Below are positions 8,112 through 16,407 of a stretch of DNA of 64,000 nucleotides, piece after piece. The stretch is from an uncultured Candidatus Entotheonella sp. Lineage in GTDB: Bacteria; Tectomicrobia; Entotheonellia; Entotheonellales; Entotheonellaceae. Position 1 is the stretch's first letter, and each line of letters starts with the position of its first letter. The notes beneath the pieces were generated by a model, which was not told the origin of the DNA, did no database searches, and saw only the letters and a program-made list of their open reading frames with translations. The stretch covers positions 1,163,489-1,227,488 of the forward strand of contig OY282375.1 of assembly GCA_958295825.1 (NCBI GenBank). The letters run 5' to 3'. The position numbers were made by a program, and so were the translations under genes.

Positions 8112-8582
8112 CTATACGGCTGGAGCGCTGCTGTCCCGCACCGCCTGCACGGCGTCGGCGATGTCGGCCACGTCGAGAACCATTTCCATCAGCGTCACCT
8201 GCTCCTCATACACCTCGGGCGACACCTGGCACTTGATCGCGTCCTCGGTGACGTGGTAGACGGGCAGCCCCAATGGCGTACCGGCCAAGGCACCGGCCCA
8301 CGAGGGATCGCCCTCGGTCACCGTCAGGGCGTACAGGCGACTGCTCTCGGCGGTCGGCGTGCCCAGCACCACCACCATGTCCTCACGTGGGTACTGCTCG
8401 GCCACCCGCTTGATCTCCTCCTGACCTTCCAGGTCAAGGGCGCCGGCGGCCGTTCAAACGAAACAATGGGTCACTTCCAGCACCACCTCGGCGCCGGCGC
8501 TCGCCGTGCATTGCGCGATGGCGCTGCCCTGGATGCCGTCGCGCTCACCCAAGGCGATGATTTTCTTACCTTGCAGTTGCAT
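8112..8582 (-). CDS. grdA: Glycine reductase complex selenoprotein A (GrdA), Sec43
   Basis: A 156-residue protein with an in-frame UGA at codon 43 (bases 8454-8456) read as selenocysteine. Before it lies MQLQGKKIIALGERDG and EVVLEVTHCFV; after it TAAGALDLEGQEEI. The C-F-V-U-T-A-A-G-A block is the redox motif (Cys40, Sec43) of GrdA, the small carrier that takes the carboxymethyl group from protein B and passes it to protein C. Continuing homology includes VVVLGTPTAESS, LAGTPLGLPVYH and QVTLMEMVLDVADI to the end, so this is not a broken gene. AAAGGAGG lies 6 bases from the ATG. Residue 43 compares with Sec44 in clostridial GrdA. It is last of the four grd genes, with a SECIS-like hairpin after the UGA. 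Confidence 0.92.
8420..8438 (-). promoter_or_regulatory. SECIS-like hairpin in grdA
   Basis: Starting 16 bases after the Sec UGA of grdA, the mRNA can form a 7-bp stem CUUGACC/GGUCAGG (one U-G pair) closed by a UGGAA loop. Bacterial SECIS elements lie within the coding region just after the UGA, with an apical loop that often contains GG or GGU. Position and loop fit; SelB binding is inferred. Confidence 0.6.
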
Positions 8583-8615
8583 GATGAACCTCCTTTCGGG
8601 ATTGTCCGTTGGTGC

Positions 8616-10064
8616 CTAACCATTGCGCTCCAACAGCAATGACACGCCGTCCGCCATCTGTGTCATGCGGCCCAGGAACAGGCTGCCCTTGGCGAGCAGC
8701 AACACGCGCTGCAGGTCGCCGCAACGCAGGCCGTCCACGGCGTGGCCGAGAAAGGGCACCGCCGAGGCGATGTGTCCTTGCGTGGGTGAAAAGCCGGGCA
8801 TGCCGTGCGCGGCGACGAAATCCGGTACCTGAGCGGGGGTGATTTCCTTGCGCATGGCCGCTAAGCCCGCGATGACGCGGTAGTTGAGGAGCGGCACGTT
8901 GCCGCTGCCCGCCGGCTCGGTGACCTCCGGGTTGTGCAGTTCGGTGGCGTACTTGTCGATATCGCCGAAGCCCAGACCTAAGCGCTGCAGGGGCTCGCTG
9001 ACGAGCTGCTGGAAGATGGCCTTCTGCGACGGCCCGGCGGCCACGGTGTGGCGGCCCAGGGAATCCAGCCGCAGCCTGGGCGAGGCGCCGTCATCGCCGC
9101 TGACCAGAATGGCCACCGCGGCCAGCACGTCCTCCAGGATGGGTTGGTCGTGCTGCACGTGGCCGCGATACTTCATGCCCAGCTTGGACAGCGCGCAGCC
9201 GCCGACCACGACGACGTGCGGGAACACGCGGGCGCTGACCAGGCCGCCGGCGACGGCCAGGGCGTGCAGCGGGCCGCAGCAGAAGCCCTTGATATCGACG
9301 CCGGTTGCTGCTTGGCAACCGCTCATTTCCGCCACCGCCTTCGCAAGGTTACCACCGCCGCGCTGGTAGCGGTCGCCCACCGCTTCCTCGCCGCTGTTGA
9401 GCACATAGGGAATGGCCAGCGGGTCGATGTGCTCCTGAGCCAGCAGCGTGCGCATGGCCAGGACGGCGGTCGTCTTGCAGGCCAGGTTTTCGAGCAGCAC
9501 GTCAGCGGCGAGCGTGGCGTCTACCTCGTGGGCGGCGTGGAAGCAGCCGATGCGGGAGCCGTCGCGCAGGAAGATCGGCAGGTCGGGCACGTCGCCCGCC
9601 AGTCGGGCGTCGAGTTCGGCCTGCGAAACGCCCGTTCCCAATTGCTCCAGGTCAGCCGGCGTGCACAACGGATGGGCGGCCAGCGCGGGGCGGATGGAGG
9701 CGGCGAAGCCCGCTTCCAGGCTGACCAAATTGAAAGCGTCGGCGATTTTCAGCCAGCCGTAGAACTCTTCCTCCGACATGATCTCGCCGTGCGGTGCCCA
9801 GCGCTCGCCGCAGCCGGTATGCCGGAACCACGGCGTCGGCAGGCTGCCGAGGGTATCCGGGTGGATGGCGCCGAGGAAGGCTTGGTTGGGCGGGTAGGCC
9901 ACGGCGTCGGCGTAGCCGCGCAGGTGGGCTTGCAGAGTGTCGACCACCGCCGGCTCACGATCGATGTCGCGGCTGGGCTTGGAGCCATACCGTACCAACC
10001 CGGGGGTGTGGGCCAGGAAGAATCGCACCCCTCGAATGACGGGCTGCGCTGTCATCTGCTGCAT
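8616..10064 (-). CDS. grdC: Glycine reductase complex component C, beta subunit (GrdC)
   Basis: A 482-residue thiolase-fold (FabH-like) protein. In clostridia GrdC works with GrdD to release the two-carbon unit from selenoprotein A as acetyl-phosphate. The start IRGVRFFLAHTPGLVRYGSKPSRDI and the segments HPDTLGSLPTPWFRHTGCGERWAPHGEIMSE-like, VDIKGFCCGPLHALAVAGGLVSA, DKYATELHNPEVTEPAGSGNVP and AHGMPGFSPTQGHIASAVPFLGHA match GrdC along its length. It begins 23 bases after grdE and ends 34 bases before grdA. The partner gene grdD, normally next to grdC, is not in this cluster or window. Whether C works without it, or D is encoded elsewhere, cannot be told here. Confidence 0.85.
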   Translation of the reverse strand: MQQMTAQPVIRGVRFFLAHTPGLVRYGSKPSRDIDREPAVVDTLQAHLRGYADAVAYPPNQAFLGAIHPDTLGSLPTPWFRHTGCGERWAPHGEIMSEEEFYGWLKIADAFNLVSLEAGFAASIRPALAAHPLCTPADLEQLGTGVSQAELDARLAGDVPDLPIFLRDGSRIGCFHAAHEVDATLAADVLLENLACKTTAVLAMRTLLAQEHIDPLAIPYVLNSGEEAVGDRYQRGGGNLAKAVAEMSGCQAATGVDIKGFCCGPLHALAVAGGLVSARVFPHVVVVGGCALSKLGMKYRGHVQHDQPILEDVLAAVAILVSGDDGASPRLRLDSLGRHTVAAGPSQKAIFQQLVSEPLQRLGLGFGDIDKYATELHNPEVTEPAGSGNVPLLNYRVIAGLAAMRKEITPAQVPDFVAAHGMPGFSPTQGHIASAVPFLGHAVDGLRCGDLQRVLLLAKGSLFLGRMTQMADGVSLLLERNG

Positions 10065-10086
10065 GCGTGTTCCTCGGGCGGCACGG

Positions 10087-11376
10087 TCAGTACTCGATAC
10101 AACTCATGCTGGTAAAGCCATAGTGGTCGTCGTGGCGCGGTGGCGGCGGCAGTTGCCCGGCGGTCGGCACGCGCTGGTCGCGCAAGGGGCCGACGTCCTT
10201 GTGCTGCAGGCCGATAACCCGCTCCACCGGCGGCAGGTCGGGCACCTCCAGCGTACGCGTCTTGAAGAAGCTGGTGCTGACGATGGCGTTGGCTTCGGGC
10301 AGCGGCTCCAGCATGGTCGGGGCGGCCTCGGTGGCGTCGTCCTCGCTGGTCAGGAAGACAGTCTTGATGCCCAGTTGCTCGCATGCCTGGATGGTGCGGA
10401 CGACCTCGATGAACTCGTTGCCGCCGGCGTCCCAGGTGACCATAGCGCCTTGTGCGCCCAAGAGCTTCGCCAGCTTTGCCGTCTGGTTGGCCATGAGCTG
10501 CTTTTCGTGCTGCGTGGTCCACTCGGTGCGCAGCGCGATGACGCCGAGGAAATTCCAGTCGACGCCGTGGCGGCGGTACAGGTCGAGCAGCAGGGGATTA
10601 TTGGCCACCGTCCACGACATGGCGAACGCCGTGCGGTACGGGCCGGTGAGGGCGCCGTCGAGGATTTCGTTGGGATGCAGGAACCAAGGCGACGTCAACT
10701 GAGTGAGGCCGTAGGTGGTGGTGCAGAACGCCGTGGGCGAGCCGGACATGGCCTGCGGCGAGTGCACGCACCAAATGTAGATCACCTTGGGGAGGTCGGG
10801 GGTGATGTCGCGCAGCTCGAACACTTCCTGCTGCGGCGGGGTGAGGTGGCGCGTCGTCGCGGCGATCTGATCGTTGACCACCAGCGCCGCCTTGTGCACG
10901 GCGTCGTTCTGCGCCTCATTACCGAGACCGGGGTCGGGCTCGACGACGACGCACAGGTGGATGAGTTGGCTCAGCGGGATGAGTTCCGACCACGGGCCGG
11001 ACATGTCGAGGTAGACTTCCACGAAGTCGCCACCGGCGTCGTGCCAATTGACGCTCGACACCTCGGTGATGCCCATGCCGGAGAGGCGGTGCGTGCGGCC
11101 TTCACCCACTGTGGTGATGGATCGGCCGGCGGTGCCGGGATAGATGACGCCGGGTCCTTCCACCTTGATGCGCGGCTCAATGACGTCGCGCACTGGCCAG
11201 ATGCGGGCGGACTCGCCGGGATAGGCGACATCCAGATCGACGCTGGCGATGCGAGGGTCGGCGTGCACCGCCTCGATAACGGCCTCCTTGTCAACCTGCA
11301 GGTGGCCGTCCGCGTAGCGGGTTTCGGAGCCGAAGGTGATGCGTTCAACGGGGAAGGCGCCCATCTCAAGACGCAT
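10087..11376 (-). CDS. grdE: Glycine/betaine/sarcosine reductase component B proprotein subunit (GrdE)
   Basis: A 429-residue proprotein of the substrate-binding protein B. Family features are the opening RLEMGAFPVERITFG, the WHDAGGDFVEVYLDMSGP region, and HSPQAMSGSPTAFCTTTYG with HPNEILDGALTGPYRTAF. It ends the conserved core with GAMVTWDAGGNEFIEVVRTIQACEQ. Cys218 in the F-C-T-T-T stretch aligns with the position where GrdE-type proproteins are cleaved to give a carbonyl (pyruvoyl) group that binds the amino group of the substrate. The start overlaps the end of grdB by 11 bases and has a strong AGGAGG. The motifs do not show whether glycine, sarcosine or betaine is used. Confidence 0.88.
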   Translation of the reverse strand: MRLEMGAFPVERITFGSETRYADGHLQVDKEAVIEAVHADPRIASVDLDVAYPGESARIWPVRDVIEPRIKVEGPGVIYPGTAGRSITTVGEGRTHRLSGMGITEVSSVNWHDAGGDFVEVYLDMSGPWSELIPLSQLIHLCVVVEPDPGLGNEAQNDAVHKAALVVNDQIAATTRHLTPPQQEVFELRDITPDLPKVIYIWCVHSPQAMSGSPTAFCTTTYGLTQLTSPWFLHPNEILDGALTGPYRTAFAMSWTVANNPLLLDLYRRHGVDWNFLGVIALRTEWTTQHEKQLMANQTAKLAKLLGAQGAMVTWDAGGNEFIEVVRTIQACEQLGIKTVFLTSEDDATEAAPTMLEPLPEANAIVSTSFFKTRTLEVPDLPPVERVIGLQHKDVGPLRDQRVPTAGQLPPPPRHDDHYGFTSMSCIEY

Positions 11377-12715
11377 GCGCCACCTCCTGCTCCGGGGTCA
11401 TTTCCAACGGGTCGAACAGCGTCGGGCCGGGCACCGGCGTGCAGATGGCGTCGAGGGCGGTGCGCACGATGCGCATGCCGTAGGCGTAGTCCTTCTCGGG
11501 GCCGAGGTGCGGGTCGCCGCACACGTGCTCGATGCGCGAGCCGCGAATGACCCGGACGGCGCCGGTGGTGAGGGCGAGGTCGTAGATGGCGGAGATCATG
11601 CCGACGGGGACGCCGGCGCGCTCGATTTCCTTGGCGATCGTTGCACCGCAACGATTGCAGGTGCCTCACGTGGCCACCAGGAGACAGCCGTCAACCCCGC
11701 TGTTGACAAGGTCCTGGGCGATGCTGCGGCCCAAGTCGCGCGACGTGGCGACCGGCGTGCTGACCCCCGGCAGCGCGTAGATGGAGCTGAAGACGCCGCC
11801 GATTTGGCTGTCGGCTTCCAGATCGCGCAGGAAGTTGAGGGGCAGGATGTAGTTGGGATTGGAATTGACGATGTGGTTGAAATAGCCGGCGTGGTACGCC
11901 TCCCAAGCGGCGCCGGAGAGGCTGTGCAGCTCGGCGACCGAGTGGCGGTAATAGCGGGAGGCGTTGGCGGCCACCTGTTTGTCCGGGTTGCCCTTGCGCA
12001 CCAGGCCGCCGGTGGTGACCATGGCGATGGTGGCCTGCGATAGATCGGCGATGGGCACGGCAGGTTCGACCTTTTCCGGCGCGTGGATGGGAACCTCCGT
12101 GACAAACGGCCGATCCCCGAGCTTGGCCAGCAGCATGTCGAGGGCGCGCTGGTAACCGGGGCGCTGTCGGTCGTGCACGCGTCGCACGCCACGCGGCATA
12201 TAGCCGTCGATCTCTGCCGGTCCGAGCGCCTCGCCGCCGCCCAGTTTGCCCGCCAGCCGCACCATGGCGGCCAGCGCCTGCGGCATGTCGGCGGAGGTTT
12301 CGCCGGTCGGCACCATGACGACGTCCGGCCAGCCGCTCAGCGCCCCCGGGTTGTCCGGGTGCATGCCGCTGATGGCCTTGATACCCAGCGACTGGGCCGT
12401 CTTGCAAACCTCGGCGCAGGCCAGCCCGTAGCGCCCGGAGCCGAACGCCGGTCCCGCCACCAGGATGTCCGGCTTCAGCGCCTCAAGATGCCCCTTGATG
12501 GTGGCCACGGCCTCTGCTTCGCGTTCGTTGAAATAGTTGTCGCCGCAGATCAGCATGCCCACCACGCTGCCCGCGTCGCCCAGCGCCTGCTGCAGCGCCC
12601 GGCCGGCACCCACGGGCGCGTCTTGAAGCGACACTCCAACGTTCGCCGCATCCTCGCCGCCAATACCACCAAAGAACTGATTCACGTAGTGCACCACGCG
12701 CAACGGGCTGTCCAT
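11366..12715 (-). CDS. grdB: Glycine/betaine/sarcosine reductase selenoprotein B (GrdB), Sec350
   Basis: A 449-residue selenoprotein. An in-frame UGA at codon 350 (bases 11666-11668) sits in LLVAT-U-GTCNRCGATIAKEIERAG, giving the U-x-x-C-x-x-C motif of GrdB. Upstream homology includes MDSPLRVVHYVNQFFGGIGGE and AGPAFGSGRYGLACAEVCK; downstream the frame continues uninterrupted to AYGMRIVRTALDAI and the end. Protein B removes the amine from glycine, sarcosine or betaine and passes a carboxymethyl group to the Sec of GrdA. It is first of four leftward genes; GGAGG lies 8 bases before the ATG, and the 265-base gap to the divergent HAD gene should hold the promoter. Residue number and overall length agree with clostridial GrdB. 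Confidence 0.93.
11637..11655 (-). promoter_or_regulatory. SECIS-like hairpin in grdB
   Basis: Ten bases after the Sec UGA, the mRNA has a perfect inverted repeat AUCGUUGC-GGU-GCAACGAU: eight pairs, or six pairs with a GCGGUGC apical loop. A GGU loop about 18 bases from the UGA is the layout of bacterial SECIS elements that recruit SelB. The stem lies in codons for NRCGATI, so the protein sequence is also constrained there. Confidence 0.75.
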
Positions 12716-12980
12716 GCGTTCACCCTCCTTGACTGTTCAACCCCATGCCTCCAACGACCAACGGGGCAGCATTCTGGATGAACGGCCTGTGCAGGTCAAG
12801 GGAGCACAATTCCCTCCCCCGGCGAGGGTTAGGAAGAGGGGGATGTCAGCCGGCGATTTCAAGCCAAGTCGTGAGTTCGGAGCCGGTTGCTTGACACCCC
12901 CGACGCCCCTGGTCAACATGCCTGCAAAGCAACGATAAACGAACACGGTGGTATCTGAAACAAGGGAGGTCTGACGGACG

Positions 12981-13802
12981 GTGATTCAGCACGTGGTCAT
13001 GGACATGGACGGCGTTCTCTATCGGGGCGACCACCCGCTGCCGGGGGCGGTTGACGCGCTCAACACGCTGCGTGGCCGCGGGGGGCGCGTCGCCTTTCTC
13101 ACCAACAACGCCAGCCGCCATCGTGAAGAACTGGCAGCCCGACTATCGCGGCTGGGCTTCGCCTGCGCGACGGACGACGTGTGGGGCTCCGCCTATATCA
13201 CGGCGCTGTACCTGTCGCGCCACGCCCCGGAAGCCCGAGTGTTTCTGGTCGGCACCGAGGGCATGCGGCGCGAGATGCAGGAAGCCGGGGTCGAGGTGGT
13301 GCCGACCCACGAAGGCGCCACACACGTCGTGGCTGGTCTGGATATGACTATCACCTACGAGAAACTCTCCCACGCCCATTACGCCATCTGCAGCGGCGCC
13401 ACATTCATCGCCACCAACCTCGACGCCACGTTTCCCGACGGCCCCACGACAACGACTCCCGGCGGTGGCGCTCTGGTCGCAGCGCTCACCACCTCCACCG
13501 GTGCCACGCCGCTCGTCATCGGCAAGCCGCAGCCAACGGGATTATCACTGATCGCCGCGGCGTGGGGTGTGTCGGCAGGCGACATGGCGGTGGTCGGGGA
13601 CCGGCTGGATACGGATATCGCGGCGGCGAACACGTTTGGATGCCTGTCGGTGCTGGTGCTGACGGGGGTGTCAACACGGGCGGAGGCAGAACGGGCCGGT
13701 GCTAAGGAGAAGCCGGGGGAGGTTTTGGAAAGCTTGGCCGGTCTGCCGGCGGTGCTTGAAGACCAAGGTAAGAGCATCTCTAGAAGTGGTTTCATAACTT
13801 AG
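12981..13802 (+). CDS. HAD-IIA (NagD-like) phosphatase
   Basis: A 273-residue haloacid-dehalogenase superfamily protein of the IIA (NagD, 4-nitrophenylphosphatase, phosphoglycolate phosphatase) type. It starts with GTG at 12981, with GGGAGG 11 bases upstream. Motif I is VVMDMDGVLYRG with nucleophile and acid Asp; motif II FLTNNAS; motif III Lys in VIGKPQPTG; motif IV VVGDRLDTDIAAA. The cap lies between motifs II and III. Likely a cytosolic phosphatase acting on a small phosphorylated metabolite; the substrate is not evident. The last few codons (about GFIT plus stop) come from the terminal repeat of a small MITE inserted at 13784-13858, so the native C-terminus has been replaced. Confidence 0.85.
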   Translation: MIQHVVMDMDGVLYRGDHPLPGAVDALNTLRGRGGRVAFLTNNASRHREELAARLSRLGFACATDDVWGSAYITALYLSRHAPEARVFLVGTEGMRREMQEAGVEVVPTHEGATHVVAGLDMTITYEKLSHAHYAICSGATFIATNLDATFPDGPTTTTPGGGALVAALTTSTGATPLVIGKPQPTGLSLIAAAWGVSAGDMAVVGDRLDTDIAAANTFGCLSVLVLTGVSTRAEAERAGAKEKPGEVLESLAGLPAVLEDQGKSISRSGFIT

Positions 13803-13858
13803 CTCGCGATCAGGTCTCCTTTGCTTGCGACAGCTATCAGATAGTTATGAAACTGCCT
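13784..13858. mobile_element. 75 bp IS5-derived MITE with CTAG target duplication
   Basis: Inverted ends AAGTGGTTTCATAACT (left) and AGGCAGTTTCATAACT (right, reversed) share the inner 11 bases exactly. The element is flanked directly by CTAG at 13780-13783 and at 13859-13862; 4-base YTAR duplications are typical of IS5-group transposition. The first 38 bases resemble the left end of the IS5 relic at 32869. It has no coding capacity, so it could move only with a transposase supplied elsewhere. Its left arm supplies the stop codon of the HAD gene. Confidence 0.7.
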
Positions 13859-13867
13859 CTAGGCTCA

Positions 13868-14826
13868 GGACCTAATGAAGAGATCAATGCCGTCGTCCCT
13901 TGGGAAGCCTTCCGCAGCCGCTTGGAGAACGTCTGGCGCAAGACAGCCGACAAGCCGTAAGTCCAATGCGGGGCGCCAACCCTGGGACGCCATCGTCATG
14001 TTCAAAGCCATCTTTCTGTGCGCTCTCTACAATCTGCCGGACGACCAGCTTGAATATCAGATGCGCGACCGCCTGTCCTTCGTGCGCTTCCCGGGGCTGG
14101 CGCTCGAAAACAAGGCGCCCAACGCCAGGACCGTGTGGCTCTATCGCGAGCGGTTGTCACAGGCTGGCCTTATGGATGCCTTGTTCGAGGATTTCGACGG
14201 CTACCTGAAAAGCCAGGGCTATCAGGCGATGGGCGGCCAGGTCGTTGATGCGTCGCTTGTCGCGGGGCCCATCCAACGCAACAGCCGTGCCGACAATAAG
14301 CCGATGAAGCGGTGAGCTACCCGAGGCCTGGGCCGACAAGCCGGCCACACGTCGGCAAAAGGACACGGATGCGCGCTGGACAAAGAAGCACGGTAAGCCT
14401 CAGGACAGTTACAAGAACCCCGTCATCATCGACCGCAAGCACAAGCTGGCACGGCGCTACCGGGTGACGGACGCGGCGGTGCACGGCAGCCAGGTCCTTG
14501 AGGAGTTGTTGGCGTCGGACAACACGACGAGCGGTGTGTGGGCGGACAGTGCCTGGCGGTCGAAGGCTATTGAAGCGCAGGTGAAGGCCAAGGGTTTGAC
14601 GAGTCGGATTCATCGCCAGGACTATCGCAATCGTCCGTTGCGTGATTGGGAGAAGGCGGGCCACCAGAGTCGTTCCCGGTTTCGGGCACGGGTAGAGCAT
14701 ATCTTCGGGGTGTAGCACAATGACCTGGTCGGGACGTTGGTTCGCAGCATCGGGCTTTTACGGGCGAGGGCGTGGACAGGTCTCAAGCCCCTTGCCTGCA
14801 ACATGCGTCGCTTGGTTCACTTGTAA
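13868..14826 (+). pseudogene. IS5-type transposase, broken (copy 2)
   Basis: Nearly full-length transposase of the same group as the relic at 3575-4000, but with at least three lesions. The N-terminal frame EINAVVPWEAFRSRLENVW runs into a stop near 13957; homology resumes in another frame as RKSNAGRQPWDAIVMFKAIF and runs through YQMRDRLSFVRFPGLALE and GGQVVDASLV. A second frameshift near 14312 is followed by GELPEAWADKPATRRQKDTD, VIIDRKHKLARRYRVTDAAV and VWADSAWRSKAIEAQ. An amber codon at 14713 interrupts VEHIFGV-HNDLVGTLVRSIG before the final CNMRRLVHL. It lies just after the MITE at 13784. The 276 bases that follow, to 15102, show no gene. Confidence 0.88.
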
Positions 14827-15102
14827 CGTCTGGCGGTGGTGAATTCACGGTACAGGGGTGTAGTGGGGTGAGTACCGGATGCCCTCTATGAAAGCGTCAT
14901 GGCCATTCACGCCAGCTTTGCCCGCCAATGAGTTATTTTTCGAGGCGCCCATCAACCAAATTTGGCGTAGATTTTAACAACGAGCGCCTGTTGCGACTAT
15001 CAGGGTGTCGCGGGATAGCAATCGCGCTGTCCTGCATCGCTCGCCGGCAAGTGTGCTATTCTGGCGACTCTTATCCCATCCCCACAAGACGGAGGAACAC
15101 GC

Positions 15103-15474
15103 GTGTCATTGGACAAGCTGCAGCCGGGCGCATCGGCGGAAATCACCACTGTGGTTGACGACAGCCTGGTGGTCAGTCATATGGGCGGGGACGGCGTGCT
15201 GTCGACCCCATCGATGATTAGCTTGATGGAACGGGCGGGCATTCAGGCGGTGCAGTCGCTGTTGCCGGAGGGGCACACGACGGTTGGCTTCGAGGTCAAC
15301 GTGAAACATTTCGCCGCCACGCCAAAGGGCAAGCGCGTCACGGTGCGGGCCGAACTGCTGGACGTGGACGGGCGCAAGCTGCGATTCAAAGTCGAGGCGC
15401 ACGATGAGGACAAGAAAGTTGGCGACGGCACGCATCGCCGCGCCGTGGTGGCTATCGCACCGGCGGCGGAATGA
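15103..15474 (+). CDS. Hotdog-fold thioesterase (FlK-like)
   Basis: A 123-residue single hotdog-domain protein resembling fluoroacetyl-CoA thioesterase FlK and relatives. It opens LDKLQPGASAEITTVVDDSL and has STPSMISLMERAGIQAVQSLLPEG, where the S-T-P and Glu correspond to the region holding catalytic residues in FlK. GFEVNVKHFAATPKGKRVTVRAEL follows, with a C-terminal strand ending HRRAVV. It should hydrolyse an acyl-CoA in the cytosol; general CoA-thioester housekeeping is more likely than fluoroacetate resistance. The start is GTG with GGAGG 9 bases upstream. Its stop overlaps the start of the NUDIX gene, so the two form an operon, both plausibly acting on CoA compounds. Confidence 0.78.
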   Translation: MSLDKLQPGASAEITTVVDDSLVVSHMGGDGVLSTPSMISLMERAGIQAVQSLLPEGHTTVGFEVNVKHFAATPKGKRVTVRAELLDVDGRKLRFKVEAHDEDKKVGDGTHRRAVVAIAPAAE

Positions 15475-16055
15475 CGACGCGGGCACCCCTGGAAGGGCGC
15501 ATCCAATGCCTGTTGGAGGCTCGACCCGGTCGAGAACTCACCGTGCCGGGGCGTCGTTTGGCAGCCGTCCTGTTGCCGCTGTACCGTCATAACGGCGATT
15601 ATGGCGTCGTCTTTACCAAACGCTCGGAAACCGTTCCGCATCACCGCGGGCAGATGTCCTTCCCGGGCGGCGGCTACGAAACGCAAGACGGCACGCTGTG
15701 GCAAACGGCCCTGCGCGAGAGCCAGGAGGAGATCGGTCTGCAAACGGCGCACGTACGGGTGCTCGGCCAACTCGACGACCTGCTGACCAGCAACAGCAAT
15801 TACTTGGTGCGACCCTTCGTCGGCACCATCCCGTATCCATATCCATTTATGGTTGATCGGCGAGAAACCGCCTCGATTGTCGAAGTGCCGCTGCGTTTCT
15901 TGCGTCAGCACAACCCACGCGGGGAGGAACGCCGCAATTTTGAGGGGCGTGAGGTACGGAGTATTTTCTTTGAGTATCAGGACCACGTAATCTGGGGAAC
16001 CACGGGGAAAATCCTGAAACAATTCCTTGATCTGTTAGAAACCCTGCCTGCCTGA
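15471..16055 (+). CDS. NUDIX hydrolase, CoA pyrophosphatase-like
   Basis: A 194-residue NUDIX protein. The NUDIX box runs from GGYETQDGTLWQTALRES to QEEIGL, with the R-E-x-x-E-E metal-binding helix. Just before it, HHRGQMSFPGG matches the motif that marks the CoA pyrophosphatase (NudL/NUDT7) branch, where x-x-G-Q-x-x-F-P-G-G precedes the box. It would cleave CoA or its degradation products to phosphopantetheine and 3',5'-ADP. It overlaps the FlK-like thioesterase gene by 4 bases. The C-terminal region is ordinary for the family. Confidence 0.82.
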   Translation: MTTRAPLEGRIQCLLEARPGRELTVPGRRLAAVLLPLYRHNGDYGVVFTKRSETVPHHRGQMSFPGGGYETQDGTLWQTALRESQEEIGLQTAHVRVLGQLDDLLTSNSNYLVRPFVGTIPYPYPFMVDRRETASIVEVPLRFLRQHNPRGEERRNFEGREVRSIFFEYQDHVIWGTTGKILKQFLDLLETLPA

Positions 16056-16108
16056 CGGCAGCCCACCCCGGCAAACACCGGGTTGAGGCCGCGCCTGGAA
16101 GCATCGTA

Positions 16109-16309
16109 TTATCGCTTGACAACGCGGGCGGCCTGCAAGCCCTTCGGCCCCTGCACCGCCTCGTATTCCACCTCTTGGCCCTCGTCGAGCGACTTGAATC
16201 CGTCGCCTTCAATCGCCGAAAAGTGGACGAATATGTCTTCCCCGTTGGGTTGTTCGATGAAGCCGAAGCCCTTTTTGTCGTTAAACCACTTGACCTTCCC
16301 GACTGCCAT
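16109..16309 (-). CDS. Cold-shock protein, CspA family
   Basis: A 66-residue single cold-shock (OB-fold) domain. RNP1 is KGFGFIE at residues 13-19 and RNP2 is DIFVHFSAI at residues 25-33; VKWFN opens the first strand. The length is exactly that of CspA-type RNA chaperones. It binds single-stranded RNA or DNA and melts secondary structure. GGAGG lies 9 bases upstream. The convergent 53-base gap with the NUDIX gene contains only a weak hairpin. Confidence 0.95.
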   Translation of the reverse strand: MAVGKVKWFNDKKGFGFIEQPNGEDIFVHFSAIEGDGFKSLDEGQEVEYEAVQGPKGLQAARVVKR

Positions 16310-16407
16310 GAACCCCGTCCTCCTTCCATGACGTTGTTAATCCGGTGCCTCCCGGCCAGCACGGGCACCTTGTAACAGGGCGCCGGAGAGGTGTCAAGCG
16401 CCTCGGT

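Noticed and set aside
8454-8456. Apparent internal stop splitting the gene at 8112-8582
   Set aside because: The UGA lies exactly at the Sec position of the GrdA C-F-V-U motif, homology continues on both sides in frame, and a hairpin follows, so it is selenocysteine rather than a nonsense mutation.
9048-11550. Long open frames (355 and 537 codons) opposite the grd genes
   Set aside because: They mirror the third-position bias of grdC and grdE and show no recognisable domain.
11666-11668. Apparent stop splitting the gene at 11366-12715 into two
   Set aside because: The UGA fits the GrdB U-x-x-C-x-x-C motif with in-frame homology on both sides and a perfect hairpin downstream.
16061-16083. 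Possible bidirectional terminator between the NUDIX and cold-shock genes
   Set aside because: Only a 5-bp CCCGG/CCGGG stem with a 6-base loop and no U-tract on either strand.
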